A stretch of 53,430 bases of DNA from a virus, in the IMG/VR virus record IMGVR_UViG_3300042312_000048, positions 1 to 53,430 of that record. One strand, given 5' to 3'. Below, piece after piece: positions 34,574-44,700 of the stretch. Both the position numbers and the translations under genes were made by a program. Below the pieces are notes generated by a model. That model saw nothing but the letters and a program-made list of their open reading frames with translations. It was not told where the DNA came from and made no database searches. Within the stretch, counting starts at the first letter, position 1; every line of letters starts with the position of its first letter.

Positions 34574-35586
34574 AGATTTCTATAAATCTCAAGCAACACT
34601 TTAGGATCATAATGTTGACTTTCAATATTGCTTATTTGATCTGTTATTATCTGATCTATGCTTTCAAATTTCAACTCACCTGGAGCAAGATCCACTGCAT
34701 GTTGATCAAGTTTCATAGGTATCAATGCCATTTCGCGCAATTGATGTTTCGGTACTAGTGTTTCTTTGATATAGTTGGCTTCCTCATAACTGATATCAAT
34801 ATCAAGATGTACACGAACACTTCCGCGCGGTAGTAGATATCCATCAGGATTTTCTAATACATCGCTCAATTTATAAACACGGAATGTGGGTTGTTTAGGC
34901 CATGATTTGAATACTGGGTCACAACCCCATTCTAATATCATCATGCCCCTAGCATCATCACCTGCGTCAGCATAGTTGTGCGGGAAAGCATTGCCCATGT
35001 ACCAAATGTTCTTACGTGACTGACGTTTATGAAAATGCCCTGAGTATACTTGCTCAAATCCACATACGTGAGCATCACTTATTTCACCGTGATCCGGCAT
35101 CTCAACCATTGCGTTCATGTAGAAGCGTGGCAGTTCAAGATGCGAAAACAAATATTTTGTTTTGAACTTGAGTAGTTTCTTATATTCATCTCCTACAAGC
35201 CAGGGAGAAATAGTTACATCGCCTTCACTAAACCAATCATTTACGATATGTACATTGGGTAAATGCTTTGCCCACTCTACACTATGAATATCTCTACGGT
35301 CACGATAATAAAGATCGTGATTGCCTGGAATGAAATGCACTGTTTGAAAAGCATCATTTAGTTTTTCTAATGCACGTAGTCCATACTGCATAGTGTGGAT
35401 ATTGATGCTTGCTCTGTGGTGATTGTAATCACCTAAGAAAAAGCAAGTTTCACAACCTTCTTGTTTAGCAGTTTCTATGAACCAATCAACAAAATCGGAA
35501 CAGTCTTGATTATGTTCAAGACTGTTTGACTTCAAGCCGAAATGTATGTCTGTAAAAACTGCTGCCTTTTTAAATAAATTAGACAT
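34570..35586 (-). CDS. 47: Recombination endonuclease subunit, gp47-like (Mre11/SbcD type)
   Basis: 338 residues, equal in length to T4 gp47 (339). Metallophosphoesterase motifs are present: D13-x-H15 (FTDIHFG), GDYNHH near 53, GNHD near 98, and GHFHKRQ near 190. It is the nuclease partner of gp46. The ATG at 35586 is used; one codon upstream a TTG could also serve, but the ATG is more likely. The upstream region has no strong ribosome site. The stop overlaps the gp46 start (ATGA), giving coupled synthesis of the two subunits. Confidence 0.95.
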   Translation of the reverse strand: MSNLFKKAAVFTDIHFGLKSNSLEHNQDCSDFVDWFIETAKQEGCETCFFLGDYNHHRASINIHTMQYGLRALEKLNDAFQTVHFIPGNHDLYYRDRRDIHSVEWAKHLPNVHIVNDWFSEGDVTISPWLVGDEYKKLLKFKTKYLFSHLELPRFYMNAMVEMPDHGEISDAHVCGFEQVYSGHFHKRQSRKNIWYMGNAFPHNYADAGDDARGMMILEWGCDPVFKSWPKQPTFRVYKLSDVLENPDGYLLPRGSVRVHLDIDISYEEANYIKETLVPKHQLREMALIPMKLDQHAVDLAPGELKFESIDQIITDQISNIESQHYDPKVLLEIYRNL

Positions 35587-35630
35587 CAATATAGTTTATC
35601 TAAGTTGTTGATTTACTTAAAGTTTTTTGG

Positions 35631-36527
35631 TTATTCTTCGTAGACGTTGAATTTCATGCCTGCCATCTGACGAGTATGGCTTGGGTTCAATCCATTCATT
35701 TCTAAAATATCGTCACGTATATTTTGATTACGTTTTTCAGTATTCAATACGCGGCAGAAACTATTTGTGATAGCAGCCGTGTAATATGCGAATGGATTGG
35801 CTGACTTAGCCTCATTGAAACGTAATCCAACATATGTGAGTTGAAGTATGGCGCTGTTACGCATCTCATCGTTATACGTGTATCCACGCCAGTTGAACTT
35901 CATAGCATACTTTTCACAAAGCATGATGAACATACGTGCTAACTTATCAGTTAATTGACCATGATCTTTACTGAACTCACCGGTCTTCACACCACCCTTC
36001 CAGTGACTCTTGCCCACGCAAACTGCGCTGTTATTTTCATCAAGTTTGTAATGCTGGAAGGGAGGAAAGTTGACCTTGACATGAACCATATCATCTACAT
36101 CATCCTTAGTCTCTTCAATCTCTAAATCTTCAAATAGATTTTCATCTTCAACGTCATCAAACTCAAGGATATCTTTAGCAGTTTTTTTCTTTACAATCTT
36201 TCTAGGTTGTTTTGGGCTGACTGGAATATGATCCCAAGTCATGACACGAAAGACTAGATCGGTTACTGGAATGTCCTTTAGTTTTACTTCTTGTCCAGTT
36301 GTATTAAGAATTCTTGCTGCCCTTGCTTCTCTAGCAGCCTTGATGTTTTTGGGTCTTGATAATTGATCTAATGACTTTTCTAATGGGCTCTGCGGCATGT
36401 CTATGATTAGATCATATTGATGATATTCTTGACGGCTGTAGCAGCAATAACTGGTCTTGCTTGCGTGAATCTCTTTAAGAATATCTTTATTGTTTAAATA
36501 GTTTACTGGTTTTTTCGCTGTAGACAT
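35631..36527 (-). CDS. 55: Late transcription sigma factor, gp55-like
   Basis: 298 residues from ATG 36527, which has AGAGGA 4 nt upstream; an in-frame ATG at 36563 is rejected for lack of a ribosome site. The C-terminal third carries the gp55 family core: MKFNWRGYTYNDEMRNSAIL, then NPFAYYTAAITNSFCRVLNTEKRNQ, the sigma region-2-like part that reads the late -10 element. The N-terminal part includes YLNNKDILKEI. Unusually, an acidic insert (about residues 120-160, rich in Asp/Glu) and a longer middle region make it much bigger than T4 gp55 (185). It directs RNA polymerase to TATAAATA-type promoters like those found here. First gene of the gp55-gp47-gp46-SDR-rSAM-nuclease operon. Confidence 0.85.
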   Translation of the reverse strand: MSTAKKPVNYLNNKDILKEIHASKTSYCCYSRQEYHQYDLIIDMPQSPLEKSLDQLSRPKNIKAAREARAARILNTTGQEVKLKDIPVTDLVFRVMTWDHIPVSPKQPRKIVKKKTAKDILEFDDVEDENLFEDLEIEETKDDVDDMVHVKVNFPPFQHYKLDENNSAVCVGKSHWKGGVKTGEFSKDHGQLTDKLARMFIMLCEKYAMKFNWRGYTYNDEMRNSAILQLTYVGLRFNEAKSANPFAYYTAAITNSFCRVLNTEKRNQNIRDDILEMNGLNPSHTRQMAGMKFNVYEE

Positions 36528-36616
36528 AGTTCCTCTTATTATTTTGTTGTAAAAATGATACATGACCTGACACTACATGTCAAGCCTCATTTAACAAAAT
36601 TGGTGATTTTTAGGGC

Positions 36617-36624
36617 GATAAATA
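36617..36624 (+). promoter_or_regulatory. Putative late promoter (GATAAATA) for the right-hand tail operon
   Basis: Plus-strand GATAAATA 45 nt upstream of the ATG at 36670. It sits just left of a minus-strand TATAAATA, repeating the arrangement at 29010-29032. Confidence 0.5.
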
Positions 36625-36638
36625 ATACACAGACATGC

Positions 36639-36646
36639 TATTTATA
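36639..36646 (-). promoter_or_regulatory. Putative late promoter (TATAAATA) towards gp55
   Basis: The minus strand reads TATAAATA, 111 nt upstream of the gp55-like start. If used, late transcription would feed back on gp55 and carry through gp47, gp46 and the enzyme genes. Confidence 0.45.
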
Positions 36647-36669
36647 CGTATCGTATTAGAGGTTTATTA

Positions 36670-38367
36670 ATGGCTACTTGCGCTGAATTATCACAACAGG
36701 CACAGAAATTTGCTACAGCATTAGCACAAGCAACAATAAGAGGAGACAACCTCTTAAAGTTACCTATACCTAATACAACTAACCCTTCTGAAACCCTAGC
36801 TGTACAGACACAGATTACCGGCTTAGTCAACAGCATGAATATAGTTAATGCTGAAATAAACAAACAACTTAGCAATTTAAATTCTACTAGAAGTCAACAG
36901 GAAGCACAGAATTGTCCTAGAGACGGCTATTTTAATACTAGAAAGGCGGCAGAAAAAACATTAGCAGCATTACAAAGTAAAACTCAAGTAGCACAACAAA
37001 CTTTTCAAAATTTACCACCTGCGCCATCATCTAATACTGCTGTTGTGCCCAGCGGCAATACTTTGATCACGCCTGGGACGCAAGCCCCGAACGATTTTCC
37101 AACAATTACTGTTATAGGTACTAAAATACCTGACGGCAAAATTACGGTTGCTGATCCTAATTTGGTCACGCCGTCATTAGATCCTGCACTATTAGGTCCT
37201 CCAAATATTAATACAGGACAACTTGAAGGTACTGATGTTAATATTCCTACTGGTGCAGGTAATATAGATGTTACTGCACCAAACTTAAACATCACGGGGG
37301 AATTGCAAGGTGGTGACGTAAACATCCCAACAAACGCAGGAAATATAGATGTCACAGCGCCAAACTTTGACCTTACTGAAGATGAAGAATTAGAAGAAGT
37401 CGTGGTTACTGCCAACAGAGCTCCAACAACGCAAGGTGCAGTACAAAATACTAGAAAGCAAGCATCACTAAGACAAGAAACAAATTTTGAAGCACGAAAA
37501 GACTGGCGCGTTAAGTTGTCTTTAAGCCCCGGCGCTACATATTTGTATAACGATAACTCAAATGTTTTATTAGCACCTCTAAGAGGTACTAATGGTGTTA
37601 TTTTCCCATATACCCCTAGTGTACAAGTAGGATATAGCGCAGCATATGGAAATTACCGTCCATCGGGTTCAAACTATTCATATCCATATTATGATAGTAG
37701 CGCCATAGATAGTATTTCAATAACAGGTGACTTTACCGCTCAAGATAATTATGAAGCAAATTATCTATTGGCAACGATACACTTTTTCAGATCGGTCACG
37801 AAAATGTTCTATGCATTAGACTCAAATCCTAAAGCTGGTACGCCTCCCCCAGTTTTATTTCTAACAGGATTCGGACAATTTATGTTTAACAATCACCCAT
37901 TGGTGATAACTAATTTTACATATACTACTCCAACAGATGTAGACTATATCAGAGCAGGAAACTTTACACAAGGTGCTGGGTCACAAACAAATGACAGTAA
38001 TAACGATGCCCTTAAAAAATCAACAAACTGGAATTGGGGAACATTGTTACAAAACACTATACAAAATACATTGGCTTCGGGCGCAGCAGCAATTGGTAAT
38101 TTCTTGAACTTTAGTAAAGACTATAATGTGTTGACTCCAGGTGGAGAATTAGGACAGGCTAATTGGACTTATTCAGGATTTAAAGGATTTAATTCGGGAG
38201 AAACAGCAAATCCAACATATGTACCCACTAGAATGCAGATACAACTTTCAGCAATGCCTGTACCAAGCAGACTAGATGTCAGTAACTACTTCAGTCTCAA
38301 AGATTATGCTAACGGTAAGTTGTTGAGTGGATACAACGGAAAAGGTAAAGGCGCAGGATTCTGGTAA
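36670..38367 (+). CDS. Tail-tube/baseplate structural protein
   Basis: 565 residues. Residues 1-120 are helical (QQAQKFATALAQATIRGDNL). Residues 125-265 are low-complexity with two copies of a GNIDVTAPNxxxT element alternating with GGDVNIPT, and they contain ELEEVVVTANRAP. Residues 275-565 form a globular domain (DWRVKLSLSPGATYLY, VIFPYTPSVQVGYSAAYGNY, DSISITGDFTAQDNYEANYL, VLFLTGFGQFMFNNHPLVIT) of a type seen in T4-like marine phage tails, possibly a tube-like fold as in gp48/gp54. AGAGG precedes the ATG; the stop overlaps the next ATG (TAATG). Assigned as structural with confidence, exact position uncertain. Confidence 0.6.
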   Translation: MATCAELSQQAQKFATALAQATIRGDNLLKLPIPNTTNPSETLAVQTQITGLVNSMNIVNAEINKQLSNLNSTRSQQEAQNCPRDGYFNTRKAAEKTLAALQSKTQVAQQTFQNLPPAPSSNTAVVPSGNTLITPGTQAPNDFPTITVIGTKIPDGKITVADPNLVTPSLDPALLGPPNINTGQLEGTDVNIPTGAGNIDVTAPNLNITGELQGGDVNIPTNAGNIDVTAPNFDLTEDEELEEVVVTANRAPTTQGAVQNTRKQASLRQETNFEARKDWRVKLSLSPGATYLYNDNSNVLLAPLRGTNGVIFPYTPSVQVGYSAAYGNYRPSGSNYSYPYYDSSAIDSISITGDFTAQDNYEANYLLATIHFFRSVTKMFYALDSNPKAGTPPPVLFLTGFGQFMFNNHPLVITNFTYTTPTDVDYIRAGNFTQGAGSQTNDSNNDALKKSTNWNWGTLLQNTIQNTLASGAAAIGNFLNFSKDYNVLTPGGELGQANWTYSGFKGFNSGETANPTYVPTRMQIQLSAMPVPSRLDVSNYFSLKDYANGKLLSGYNGKGKGAGFW

Positions 38368-38681
38368 TGTCACAAAATAATATATACCCATCAACAAGTC
38401 CTTACAGAGACACAGAAATTTTTAATAATAAATTTCTTGACTTTATGGTCAATAGACCTTTCCCTGCATCTAGTAGCGATGTTCTTTATACATTGCCTAT
38501 CGCTTATCAATATCGTCCTGACTTGTTAGCATATCATTTATATAATGACAGCAGGTTATGGTGGGTATTTGCAGCAAGAAATCCTAATCGTTTAGGATTT
38601 GACCCTTATTTTGATTTTGTAGCAGGCATACAAATATACATACCAAAATTAGAAACATTACGTCAATATTTAGGTATATAA
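38367..38681 (+). CDS. 53: Baseplate wedge protein, gp53-like
   Basis: 104 residues. The segment PDLLAYHLYNDSRLWWVFAA, then NPNRLGFDPYFDFVAGIQIYIP, is characteristic of gp53-type wedge proteins with a LysM-like C-terminal part. T4 gp53 is longer (196). Translation is likely coupled to the upstream gene through a TAATG overlap, and the next gene starts 2 nt after its stop. It should bind between wedge and hub in baseplate assembly. Confidence 0.8.
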   Translation: MSQNNIYPSTSPYRDTEIFNNKFLDFMVNRPFPASSSDVLYTLPIAYQYRPDLLAYHLYNDSRLWWVFAARNPNRLGFDPYFDFVAGIQIYIPKLETLRQYLGI

Positions 38682-38682
38682 C

Positions 38683-41600
38683 ATGGCAATCGTTAATGTA
38701 AATGGGCCAGATGCAACAGTAAGAAGATGGCCTAAAAGTTCTGGCTCTAGCGAATTTGTTGATATTAATATATCCGGCACAGTCAATGATAAGACATTAA
38801 AACCAGAAATGACTGTAAGATTGCCCGGTGGAAAGACTATTACCGGAGACATTAATTATTGGAATAGTATAAAATCAGCAGGTGGTGTGCCCGGTCTTAA
38901 CGAAGAACAGTCATACTATATGACTCAGTTTTTAACACAGCCTACTCAAACAGTTAAAGACTCTAGCGGTTTTCCAGTAAAATTAAAAGGATTTCCTGCA
39001 CTAAAAGAAGTTTATTCTAGCGTAGATGAAACATTAAAAGAAAGAGAAAGAGAAGATACGCTACCAGGCACAAAAACATCTACAGAGGACTTAACATTAC
39101 CTGACGGTACTAAAGTCAAGACTACAACAGTGAACGAAGTTAGTGAGCCAAGAAATCCTGCAAGCGAAAATAATCCTACTCCACAGCCTTCAACAATAAA
39201 TCAAACACCCGGCGACAATGCTGACAAGAAACAAATAGTTGGGGCAGGAGACGACGATCAAAGTCCTAATAAACAAAATACAGTAGATGGTACTAATACC
39301 GGTAGCACAGTAGCCAAAGATGAATTTGGACTTCCTGTAGGTACTATTATTGATCCTACAGGATGGGGACCATCAGCAGGATCTTCTAACTCACAGACTG
39401 ATAGTTCGGGCAAACCTTCTGGAAGTAGACGCACCTACAATCCATTAGCGCAACTTTCTAGTTATTCTTATATTATAACACTGTATATGATAAGTCCAGA
39501 TGCTTACAAAGCATTTATTGATTCTGGTAGAAAAAAGATAGATGCATTATCTAAAGCAACTCCTGTAGGTGAAGGTAGTCCTAATGTTGAAGGAGGTGCA
39601 TTGATTGTTGCTAGAACAGGGGGCAACAACACAACAGACAGAATAGGCAACATGGATTATTTTATTGATAATTTAAGAATGAGTTCTTATATCAATACTA
39701 AAACTACAGGTGCGGCGATAGCGGCTGTGAGTGAAATTTCTTTTACAATTTCTGAACCATATGGTTTTAGATTTATAACTGATTTAAAAAATGCTGTAAA
39801 AAGATTGCAAGCACAATCAACATCGGCAAGTTATAAAAGCATGACATCATTGTTTAAACAATTTTTTATATTGGGTATAAAATATTATGGCTATGATGCA
39901 GATGGTAATTTGATAAAAGGCACAGATAAACTTTATGGAAATATGGTAGATCCATTAGGCGGCGATGGTTTATTTGAAAACTTTTATGATATACAAATAC
40001 AAGATTTTAGATTTAGATTAACAGGCGATACTGTGACTTATAATGTGACCGCAGCCGTTCCTGTGACACAGAATGTGTTAGGTGTTAAAAGAGGAAGAAT
40101 ACCGACAGGGGCAACAGTACAAGGTAAGACTGTTGAAGATGCATTGATAGGTGAGTATGGTCTTTTCACAAACCTAAATAAAAAAGAAGAGGATAAACTT
40201 AAAAACGGCAATGTGACTTATCCTAATAAATTTAGTGTTGTGTTCATGGGAGAAGCAGAACAGTTAATTAAAAAATCTCCGTTAGTGACATCAAATGATT
40301 TAGAGAAAGCAAGATTTGGTGATCCGTTATTGAACACGACTAAAGAAGTTAATGAAACACAAGCACAATCACCACCTGACACTACCTCAAGAATTTTATC
40401 TTTTGGTCATGATACCTCAATAATTTCTGCGATTGAAACAATCATAAAGAAAAGTGCTTATATGGTTGATGCATTAAACACACTTTATACTAATGCTAAA
40501 GAACCTAATCCTTCACAGAAAAATTATGAACAAATTAATCAAGAACCACAAACATTAAGGTGGTTTACAGTCACTAGCGATATTAAAAAAGTTGATTGGG
40601 ATCCTAAAACAAATGACTGGGCTTATGATTTAGTTTATATCATACAAGTTTATGATATACCTAGCATGGAGACTCCATATTATAGCACAACGTCAAAGTA
40701 TAGGGGCCCTCATAAACGTTATGACTATTGGTTTACAGGGCAGAATAGTGAAGTGCTTGATTTAGATTTTACATTAGATAATACATATTTTCTTTCTATC
40801 ATGGGTTTCCCTAATAAAAATACACAACCTTCTGCTTCAACACCGGGAAATAGAGAAACAAACACTGATCAAAGACAAACGACAGGTCCAGCGGCTGGCA
40901 ATGGAAACTCTACAGCGAATTCTACTGGACTAAAAAATGACCCGCAAGCCCCGAACAATCAAGGACCATCAGAAAAAAATGCTTCAGGTGGCGGCGAATT
41001 CTCTGTAGCACCGGGCATAGTTAATAACGCAGATAAAAGTTCATCATTAGGGGTTGGTCTAGAAGCAGAAAATACTGTAGCAACTTATCTATATGATCCT
41101 CAGGCATTCAGCACTGCCAGACTACAAATTATAGGAGATCCAGATTTTCTTGTAAGAGATTCAACTACAACTATTAATAGTTTGTATAATCAATATTATA
41201 ACACAGACGGATTTACACCTAATGCAAATGGCGGACAAGTATTTGTTGAGATAGGATTCAAAGAAGGTGTTGATTATAGAGATACTGATGGATTACTAAA
41301 CATAAACGATAATATTTTATTTTTAACATATCCCGATTACGTAAAAAAAATAAGTGAAAATAGAATCGTATACATGGTAGCCCAGGTTGACAGCCTATTC
41401 AACAGAGGTAGATTTACACAAACACTTAGTTTAGTACAGCCATACTTTCCAGGTAGTTCTACTGCACCGCCAACTGCGCCTGCTCAAAGCACGCCTGCAC
41501 AAAATCCAAATAACTCACAAACTGTGAGTGATACTAGCAAGGGAACTACTACTGCCAATGATGACGCACTACAAGAAGTTCAGGTCACTGGTAGAAGAGT

Positions 41601-41727
41601 CTCTCCTGCCCCTGCAAAAACTGAAGGCAGACAATCAGATAATCTAGCGAATAAGACTGATGCAGAGTTATTCACTTTAGGTTATATGCCTGATGAATTT
41701 GATAAAGTAAGAAATGGTGGTGGCTAA
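38683..41727 (+). CDS. Large baseplate hub-like protein
   Basis: 1014 residues. Residues 1-250 include a Pro/Asn/Ser/Asp-rich disordered tract. Residues about 255-480 form a domain beginning SSYSYIITLYMISPDAYKAF, with ISEPYGFRFITDLKNAVKRL. A second domain follows at about 515-705 (NKFSVVFMGEAEQLIKKSPL, KKVDWDPKTNDWAYDLVYII). A third lies at about 790-930 (ATYLYDPQAFSTARLQIIGD, YPDYVKKISENRIVYMVAQV). After another disordered segment comes DDALQEVQVTGRR near 965. The position just before the gp5-like spike and the two-domain organisation suggest the gp27 hub role, but I cannot confirm homology by eye. Confidence 0.55.
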   Translation: MAIVNVNGPDATVRRWPKSSGSSEFVDINISGTVNDKTLKPEMTVRLPGGKTITGDINYWNSIKSAGGVPGLNEEQSYYMTQFLTQPTQTVKDSSGFPVKLKGFPALKEVYSSVDETLKEREREDTLPGTKTSTEDLTLPDGTKVKTTTVNEVSEPRNPASENNPTPQPSTINQTPGDNADKKQIVGAGDDDQSPNKQNTVDGTNTGSTVAKDEFGLPVGTIIDPTGWGPSAGSSNSQTDSSGKPSGSRRTYNPLAQLSSYSYIITLYMISPDAYKAFIDSGRKKIDALSKATPVGEGSPNVEGGALIVARTGGNNTTDRIGNMDYFIDNLRMSSYINTKTTGAAIAAVSEISFTISEPYGFRFITDLKNAVKRLQAQSTSASYKSMTSLFKQFFILGIKYYGYDADGNLIKGTDKLYGNMVDPLGGDGLFENFYDIQIQDFRFRLTGDTVTYNVTAAVPVTQNVLGVKRGRIPTGATVQGKTVEDALIGEYGLFTNLNKKEEDKLKNGNVTYPNKFSVVFMGEAEQLIKKSPLVTSNDLEKARFGDPLLNTTKEVNETQAQSPPDTTSRILSFGHDTSIISAIETIIKKSAYMVDALNTLYTNAKEPNPSQKNYEQINQEPQTLRWFTVTSDIKKVDWDPKTNDWAYDLVYIIQVYDIPSMETPYYSTTSKYRGPHKRYDYWFTGQNSEVLDLDFTLDNTYFLSIMGFPNKNTQPSASTPGNRETNTDQRQTTGPAAGNGNSTANSTGLKNDPQAPNNQGPSEKNASGGGEFSVAPGIVNNADKSSSLGVGLEAENTVATYLYDPQAFSTARLQIIGDPDFLVRDSTTTINSLYNQYYNTDGFTPNANGGQVFVEIGFKEGVDYRDTDGLLNINDNILFLTYPDYVKKISENRIVYMVAQVDSLFNRGRFTQTLSLVQPYFPGSSTAPPTAPAQSTPAQNPNNSQTVSDTSKGTTTANDDALQEVQVTGRRVSPAPAKTEGRQSDNLANKTDAELFTLGYMPDEFDKVRNGGG

Positions 41728-41729
41728 CA

Positions 41730-44700
41730 ATGGCAACTGACGTACAAAAAAGCAAAGGTAAATTAAAGCGCAGCAGCCCTACATCGGGCGGATCTAATCC
41801 TGAACTAGTACCTAAGATAGGCATCGTCAAAAATAATAGCGACAGCACACGTTCAGGACGCATTTGGGTTTATATATCAGACAACAGCGGCACAGACCCA
41901 GAAGATAGCACTTGTTGGAGACCTGTTTTCTTTTTAAGTCCTTTTTATGGCAAAACATTGAATACTGCGCCGAATACCGGCGAAGGCAATTTCAAAGGTA
42001 ACACACATAGTTATGGAATGTGGTTCAGTCCTCCAGACATAGGAACATCTGTATTATGTGTATTTGCTAATGGTGACTTAAATTTTGGTTATTACATAGG
42101 ATGCATACCAGATCCACAAGCATTACACATGGTACCGGCTATTGGATCTAGCACATACATCGTTCCGGGATCAGGCGAAGCAAACAAGTATGGCGGTGCA
42201 ACACGATTACCTGTAACGAACGTTAACAGTAGCAATAAAGAGATCACTAACACTGGTAAATATTTAACAGAAGCGAAACCAGTACACCGATATGTCGCTG
42301 CTACAATGTGGCAACAAGGCATTTTGCGCGATCCTATAAGGGGGCCTATAAGTTCAAGTTCACAGCGTGAAAATGCAAGTAGAGTGGGTTTTGGTATTAG
42401 CACTCCCGGAAGACCTATATATGAAGGCGGATTTAACGATACTAATATAGTTGATAATTTGACCCCAGATAAAGCCGATAGTTTAAAAATTATAGGTAGA
42501 AGAGCAGGTCATAGCATAGTGATGGATGATGGCGATGTTATCGGAAGAGATCAATTAATAAGATTACGCACAGCAGACGGTCACCAAATCACTATGAGTG
42601 ATGATGGTCAAACCATTTTTATTATTCATAAAAACGGACAAAGTTATGTTGAGCTAGGTAAAGAAGGCACAGTTGACATATACTCTACAAATAGTATTAA
42701 TCTACGAACACAAGGTGATTTAAACCTACACGCAGATAACAACTTAAACATACATGCAGGAAAAAACTTAAATATTTTTGCCGGCGAGGCAATGCATGTA
42801 CAAAGCACTAAAGAATTTAAGTTAAGGGCAGGAGCAGATTTAAGTATTTTCACAACATCTATTTTTACTGCTAAAGCATCTGGTGCTATGAGTTTAGAAA
42901 GTACAGGTGATATTAGTATGGCATCATCTGCAAAAGCCTTTGTGAATGGAAGTAGAGTCAACTTAAATTCAGGCAAAACAGGTACGACTCCTAAAGAAGT
43001 GCCTGCGATAGATCAAGTATTGCATACTGATACGTTGTTTGATAGTGCAAAGGGTTATGTAGCAGCGCCTGCAAAATTAAAGAGCGTAACTAGTAGAGCG
43101 CCGGCACATGCTCCATGGACAAACGCAGGTCAGGGTGTTGATATTAAGAGTAACTTAAATGCTGGTTCAAATTTACCAAGCAAACCAAATACTGCTACAA
43201 GTTCAATTAATACAGCAGCAAGAAACGGCGGAGTCACTAATCCAGTATCAAATGCTACGATTGCAAAAACTCCCGTCAAACAAAACATCAGTAATGCTAT
43301 TGATAAAAATGCGACTCAGGCGTTGTCCGCTCAAGTTGCTACAAATGCTGCTGCAGGTCCTGCAGCCGACGCAGTGAAAAAAGGTGCGACCCTTGTTCAA
43401 AATGCTACAGGCAATAGCACTGTTGCTATTGGACAATTTGCTCAAACACCAAAACAATTAGAACAAGCAGGTATATTAAAACCTGGTTCATCAAGCCTAG
43501 TTGATAGCCTTGTAGCATCAGGATCTAATATTGCCAATGCTATACCTAGTACTCTGTTTACAGGTAAACCAGGCGCAGAAAATCTGCCTGCGTTCATCAA
43601 TAATATAGGAGCACAGCAAGAATCGTTAGCAAAGAATTTACAGATTGCACAGACAAAATTACAAAATGCTGGTGCGATAACTGGTAATGAATCAAGTACT
43701 GAAATAGGTGGTGTGATATTATCTGCTGCAAATAACGGTGTAGACAACGTATTAGGATCAATGCAAACATCTAAATTGTCAGATTTCTTACCTGGTAGTG
43801 GTCCTAACATTCAGTCCTTTACTAACAAACTAGATCAAACATTAAAAGATGTCTCACAAGGAAATTTTGCTAGCAAACTAGGTGAATCTGCAGGCGGAGC
43901 ATTGGATGGTTTACAATCATCATTGAGTGCAATGTTTAAATCTTCTTTAGGAAATGCTAAACCAACATCACAAGGAACAGCAGCAGATGCATTCAGTGCT
44001 ATAGTAAGTTCTATACCGTCATTAGTACCAAACAAACCTCAAAATCTAACAGCAGAAGCAACTAAGTCAGCAGAAAAAACGACTGCTGCATCAGTTGGTA
44101 ATGAATCTCAAAATCTTGCACAGGGTTTATTTGGAGCAGCAACAAACATAGCAACAGACAAATTATCAAGTTCAGTAGCCAAAAAATTATCAGGGAACTC
44201 ATCCGATCCATTAGTTTCTGCTGTTGTGTTACCATTAACAAACAGTTTAGCGTCCTCACTGATCGAGGCTGCTAAGCCTAAAGCAAATGTTAATGTTGAC
44301 ACTAAAAATTCAGTTGCAACTTTAGCATTGGGTGTAACAGATCCTCAAACTGCTGCAAAAAATACAGCAGATAGCGTATCTGGAATTAAACAGGCAGCAC
44401 AAACTGTGGCATCCGGATTAATCTCAACAACTGCTGCTACATTGGCATCAGGTGTAAATAATTTGCCCGGCGGCCAAGACGCTGTGTCAACTGTCAATAA
44501 TTTAGCAAGTTTAACTCAAAACATTCCTAATACAAATGATTTGAAGGTTGCTATACAAAATGGGGCGACAGATGCCATCAATAACGCACAAAATACTTTA
44601 GGTAACAATCCTACACTACAATTAATAAATGCTACAGCAAGCGATGTTCAAGCGTTAGCAAGCAAAGATGGAATAGAACAATTGATTAGTGCCGGATTAC

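Noticed and set aside
36528-36563. Upstream ATG at 36563 for gp55
   Set aside because: It has no ribosome site, while ATG 36527 is preceded by AGAGGA at good spacing; the extra 12 residues are not family-like.
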